NCBI RefSeq assembly: GCF_016919725.2 | Contig: NZ_JAJERH010000001.1 | Span: forward strand, 124,001-188,000 | Source of the DNA: Virgibacillus sp. AGTR | Lineage (GTDB): Bacteria; Bacillota; Bacilli; Bacillales; Amphibacillaceae | Direction: 5' to 3' | DNA length: 64,000 nt | Shown here: positions 61,436-64,000 of the stretch, one piece after another | Layout of the letters: the number at the start of each line of letters is the position of its first letter | Numbering within the stretch: the stretch's first letter is position 1 | The notes under the pieces: model-generated | What the model was told of the DNA's origin: nothing | The model's input: only the letters and a program-made list of their open reading frames with translations | The model's database searches: none | Program-made: the position numbers and the translations under genes

Positions 61436-62059
61436 TTAAATCATTCCTCCAGGATGAATCGCATACATTTTACCATCTAATGCAAAGGAAGCTTTACCTG
61501 TTTCTTCTGATACAACAAGTACAACTGCGTCACTAATTTCAGATAATCCTAATGCAGCCCTATGTCGTGTTCCCATTTTTTTATCACCTGCTACCTGTTG
61601 AGAGAGAGGAAGAACATTTCCCGCAGAGATTATGGTATTCCCTTTAATTAGGACAGCGCCATCATGAAGTGGGCTTCCAGGGTAAAATATGGATTCCAAT
61701 AAGGCATAACTAAGATTTGCACCAACTGGAATCCCAGAATGTAGGAATGTTTCCAACATATCATTTCGTTCAACAACCATGAGTGCCCCGTGTTTACGCT
61801 CGGAAAAATGTTGTATCGCTGTTGATAAGGCTTGATAGCGATCAGTGTATGAGGATAAGTATGAATTTAAATAATACGAAGCAGCTGTCTTTTGTAAATC
61901 ATGAAACGTATGATGGATATGCTCAAACTCATTTAATATACAGCAGTCTTTTCTTTCAATTGTATCAAGCACATGATTAATATCAGATGTAATTTGTGTT
62001 AAATATTTGCTTAAATGGTTCTGCATTTCATCAGATAGCCCTAGATTAACATTATCCAT
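61436..62059 (-). CDS. cdaS: Sporulation-type diadenylate cyclase
   Basis: A protein of about 207 aa that makes c-di-AMP from two ATP. The N-terminal 75 residues form the two-helix autoinhibitory region of CdaS (YojJ), and the DAC domain has DGA in SPLHDGAVLIKG (near 133) and RHR in MGTRHRAALGLSE (near 166). There are no transmembrane helices, unlike CdaA, and no DNA-binding domain, unlike DisA. In B. subtilis CdaS acts in spores. The ATG at 62059 has AGAGGTG 7 bases upstream. It converges on the LysR gene with a 41-base gap. Confidence 0.92.
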   Translation of the reverse strand: MDNVNLGLSDEMQNHLSKYLTQITSDINHVLDTIERKDCCILNEFEHIHHTFHDLQKTAASYYLNSYLSSYTDRYQALSTAIQHFSERKHGALMVVERNDMLETFLHSGIPVGANLSYALLESIFYPGSPLHDGAVLIKGNTIISAGNVLPLSQQVAGDKKMGTRHRAALGLSEISDAVVLVVSEETGKASFALDGKMYAIHPGGMI

Positions 62060-62163
62060 TTTACACACCTCTATCTTTTTTATCGGTTCTACTTACTTTT
62101 TCCCTTTAAAAGAAAGGTATACGGACATCTATTGTTTTATATTATTTATTGAAGTATATATCG

Positions 62164-62628
62164 TTAATTAACATCCCCAAGATAAACGGGAGGCTTTACT
62201 TCAGCCATATATTCAATTAAATAGGGACGAAGTGCTTTTGGATATAGCCGATAGTTCTCAATGCTTGAAATAGGTAGCCAAGCTACATCAATTTGACCAT
62301 CATCAGGAAGAACGCCATTCATTACTTGGCTTCTATCTCCCTCTAAACTAGCAATAAACATATATTCGATTTGATGCGTATCCCCATCATATGTGGCATG
62401 TTCATGATTTTTTCCGATATATTCACGTATGCACAATAATTCACCAATTTCTACAACTGCACTTATCTCTTCTAATACTTCTCTTTTTAAGGCCTGATGT
62501 AAATTTTCACCTTTATTTTGCCCACCTCCAGGCAACAAATAATAATAGCCATCTCTATCTTGCTTCATTATTGTTAAAATTTCACCCTCATGAATAATAA
62601 TTGCTTTGGCAGAATTTCTAATCCCCAT
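62164..62628 (-). CDS. NUDIX hydrolase
   Basis: A 154-aa pyrophosphohydrolase. The Nudix box is GGQNKGENLHQALKREVLEEIS followed by V, matching GX5EX7REUXEEXGU apart from the variable glycine position. The fold starts with IRNSAKAIIIHEGEIL and continues with HQIEYMFIASLEGD. The substrate (nucleotide sugar, oxidised nucleotide or other) cannot be read from the sequence. The start ATG at 62628 has GGAGGG upstream. Confidence 0.88.
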   Translation of the reverse strand: MGIRNSAKAIIIHEGEILTIMKQDRDGYYYLLPGGGQNKGENLHQALKREVLEEISAVVEIGELLCIREYIGKNHEHATYDGDTHQIEYMFIASLEGDRSQVMNGVLPDDGQIDVAWLPISSIENYRLYPKALRPYLIEYMAEVKPPVYLGDVN

Positions 62629-62849
62629 AACTTTCCCTCCTACGCTTTTTTACGCTTGTATTCTCATGTGCAAAGTTATTGATTAATTAACTTAGAGTAA
62701 TGAATCGTTTATCATTACATATAAAATTAATCTAATTAAACCTAGATGAATAATTAGTCTTTTTATACTTTTCAAAACTGGCTGTAACGTAAGGCAGTGT
62801 ATTATTCATGCGGAAAAATTACTCATCCTCTATGCTAATCTATTAATAA

Positions 62850-62878
62850 GGGAGCTCTATTTCTTAACATAGACTCCC
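62850..62878 (-). terminator. Terminator after the acyltransferase gene
   Basis: Stem GGGAG..CTAT / ATAG.CTCCC (62850-62878) 12 bases past the stop at 62890. The tail on the minus strand is only moderately T-rich. Confidence 0.6.
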
Positions 62879-62889
62879 TCTTGTTGAGA

Positions 62890-63501
62890 TCACTTTGACT
62901 GGAGCTTCTGCTGGAGCAGACGTAATTCCTGATTTAGTTCAGCTAACATAACTTCCATTCCCTCTTTTTTAGTCAAATCTGTTGACAGATAAATTGGTTT
63001 GCCATATATAATTTTCGGTTTCACACGCGTCAACAGATCTTTAAAATTATTTGGCCCACTATAAGCCACCGGAATAATTGGAACATTCGCATGTCCTGCA
63101 ATCGTAACTGCACCTCTTTTTAAAGGAACTTCCTCACTCGTTCTCGTACCACTTGGAAAAATCCCCACAACCTTTCCCTCAGATAGTAAACGTCTGGGAA
63201 TTTTAATGGTACTCGGACCAGGATTTTCTCTATCAACCGGAAATGCGTGGAGCCCCTCCATCAACCATTTTAAAAATCGAGTTTGAAAGAGCTCTTTTTT
63301 TGCCATATAATGGATTTTTGTTGGCAGAACAGATACTCCGAGCCATAATATATCAACCCAACCTGTATGCGTACAAGCTATAACATAGCCACCTGATGTC
63401 GGTACATTTTGCTTTTCGTATACACTCAATCTTCCAAACAAACGTAATATTATTTTTAAAGCATGTGCTGCGAAATAATACATATCCTGAAACCCCTTCA
63501 C
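62890..63501 (-). CDS. plsC: 1-acyl-sn-glycerol-3-phosphate acyltransferase family protein (PlsC-like)
   Basis: A 203-aa membrane-bound acyltransferase of glycerophospholipid synthesis. Block I is the HX4D motif in CTHTGWVDILW, block II is FPVDRENPGPS, block III is GIFPSGTRTSEEVPLKRGAV and block IV is VPIIPVAYSG. An N-terminal hydrophobic amphipathic helix precedes block I. The start ATG at 63501 has GGGGTTT-type spacing and a nearby weak AAGTGAAGGGG site. Confidence 0.9.
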   Translation of the reverse strand: MKGFQDMYYFAAHALKIILRLFGRLSVYEKQNVPTSGGYVIACTHTGWVDILWLGVSVLPTKIHYMAKKELFQTRFLKWLMEGLHAFPVDRENPGPSTIKIPRRLLSEGKVVGIFPSGTRTSEEVPLKRGAVTIAGHANVPIIPVAYSGPNNFKDLLTRVKPKIIYGKPIYLSTDLTKKEGMEVMLAELNQELRLLQQKLQSK

Positions 63502-63779
63502 TTTATAAATAGATTGATTTATTCTTACGACTTCATTCTAACATAAAGTATTAATACCTGATACTAATATTGTATAAAGCTCAACAATTTTTTTAAGCTT
63601 CTCTCAATAATATTCGTTCTCATTGCTAAGAAGATAGTAATCGGTTACGATAATCTTATGCTGCATAAGGTATAGCTAATATTATCCTTCCATTATTTGC
63701 AGTTGAACGACGCTGGTTCTTACAGGAATGGAGCAAAATTATCTTTTTCTTCCTGTGAGAGCGGAATAAAGGTGATAAG

Positions 63780-64000
63780 ATGAATGAAAGAAAGCGACAA
63801 GTTTTAGTTACTGCACAACAACTTTTCATCGAGAAAGGGTTCTCTGCTACTTCCATACAAGATATTTTAGAGGAATCAAACATTTCAAAGGGAACATTTT
63901 ATAACTATTTTTCCTCGAAGAATGAATGTCTAATAGCAATATTAGAATATGTTAATGAGGAGACATTTGTTAGGCGAAGAGAAATTCTTATTGGACAAAA
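63780..64000 (+). CDS. TetR/AcrR family regulator (3' end beyond window)
   Basis: The frame opens at ATG 63780, 5 bases after AAAGGTG, and runs off the window after 73 codons. It has the TetR helix-turn-helix: QLFIEKGFSATSIQDILEESNISKGTFYNYFSSKNECL. Divergent from plsC. What it regulates must lie further right. A short palindrome CTTATGCTGCATAAG (63655-63669) in the gap is a possible operator. Confidence 0.9.
   Translation, partial: MNERKRQVLVTAQQLFIEKGFSATSIQDILEESNISKGTFYNYFSSKNECLIAILEYVNEETFVRRREILIGQ

Noticed and set aside
1-64000. CRISPR arrays, prophage or anti-phage defence systems
   Set aside because: No regularly spaced direct repeats, cas genes, phage structural genes or recognised defence genes were seen on either strand.

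Overview
The window is a low-GC chromosomal segment of an endospore-forming Firmicute of the family Bacillaceae, most likely a halotolerant or marine relative of Oceanobacillus or Virgibacillus. The evidence is AT-rich DNA with strong AGGAGG-type ribosome binding sites and frequent TTG and GTG starts, spore genes (splAB, a CdaS-type diadenylate cyclase), the ectoine operon, a B. subtilis-type preQ1-I riboswitch and CcpA cre sites. The genus is inference. No rRNA, tRNA, CRISPR array or intact prophage was found.

Layout. 0-9.5 kb: spore photoproduct lyase operon; a Zn alcohol dehydrogenase that seems to have lost its native start; a run of genes with an AraC regulator fused to a PEP-hydrolase-like TIM barrel, a UPF0261/Tm-1-like protein, a free-standing PEP-hydrolase-like protein and a DUF981 membrane protein; then DUF819 and DUF899 proteins. 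9.6-14 kb: phosphoesterase, a TetR regulator with a paired SMR efflux pump, a HAD phosphatase and two GNATs. 14-17 kb: a dead IS3-family orfA beside ectABC. 17-24.5 kb: amidohydrolase with a membrane protein, Hsp20, a bile-acid-type symporter, and feoA with a feoB naturally divided into two genes. 24.5-27.5 kb: a decay zone with an IS3 end, a dead terC and fragments around a ZIP transporter. 27.5-31.3 kb: an ascorbate-type PTS with a PRD regulator that carries the EIIA domain. 31.9-41 kb: XRE-DUF1232 regulator, LCP protein, carbon-nitrogen hydrolase, ring-cleaving dioxygenase beside a dead flavin reductase, OppA-like lipoprotein, and an MFS exporter preceded by an elaborate leader. 41.8-48 kb: HMG-CoA synthase, a tandem SEDS pair, and queCDE under a preQ1 riboswitch. 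48-61.4 kb: a catabolic island with a TRAP transporter (dctPQM), a GntR regulator, the homoprotocatechuate meta-cleavage pathway (hpaBCDEFG plus a DapA-like aldolase) and a divergent LysR regulator. 61.4-64 kb: cdaS, Nudix, PlsC and the start of a TetR gene.

How the genes work together. In the catabolic island HpaB/HpaC hydroxylate 4-hydroxyphenylacetate, HpaD opens the ring, HpaE oxidises the semialdehyde, and HpaF, HpaG and the aldolase take the product toward central metabolism. The TRAP system is the probable importer. One 12-bp motif (ATTATATATGAT) recurs in the dctP, gntR and hpaE promoters and upstream of hpaB/lysR, which points to a single GntR regulon; cre matches suggest catabolite repression on top.

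The best candidates for something not yet described are the MFS leader at 39.4-39.9 kb (48-codon ORF, terminator, 19-codon leader ORF whose end forms one arm of a hairpin abutting the exporter's ribosome binding site) and the AraC/TIM-barrel fusion with its split Tm-1-like partners at 2.6-7 kb.
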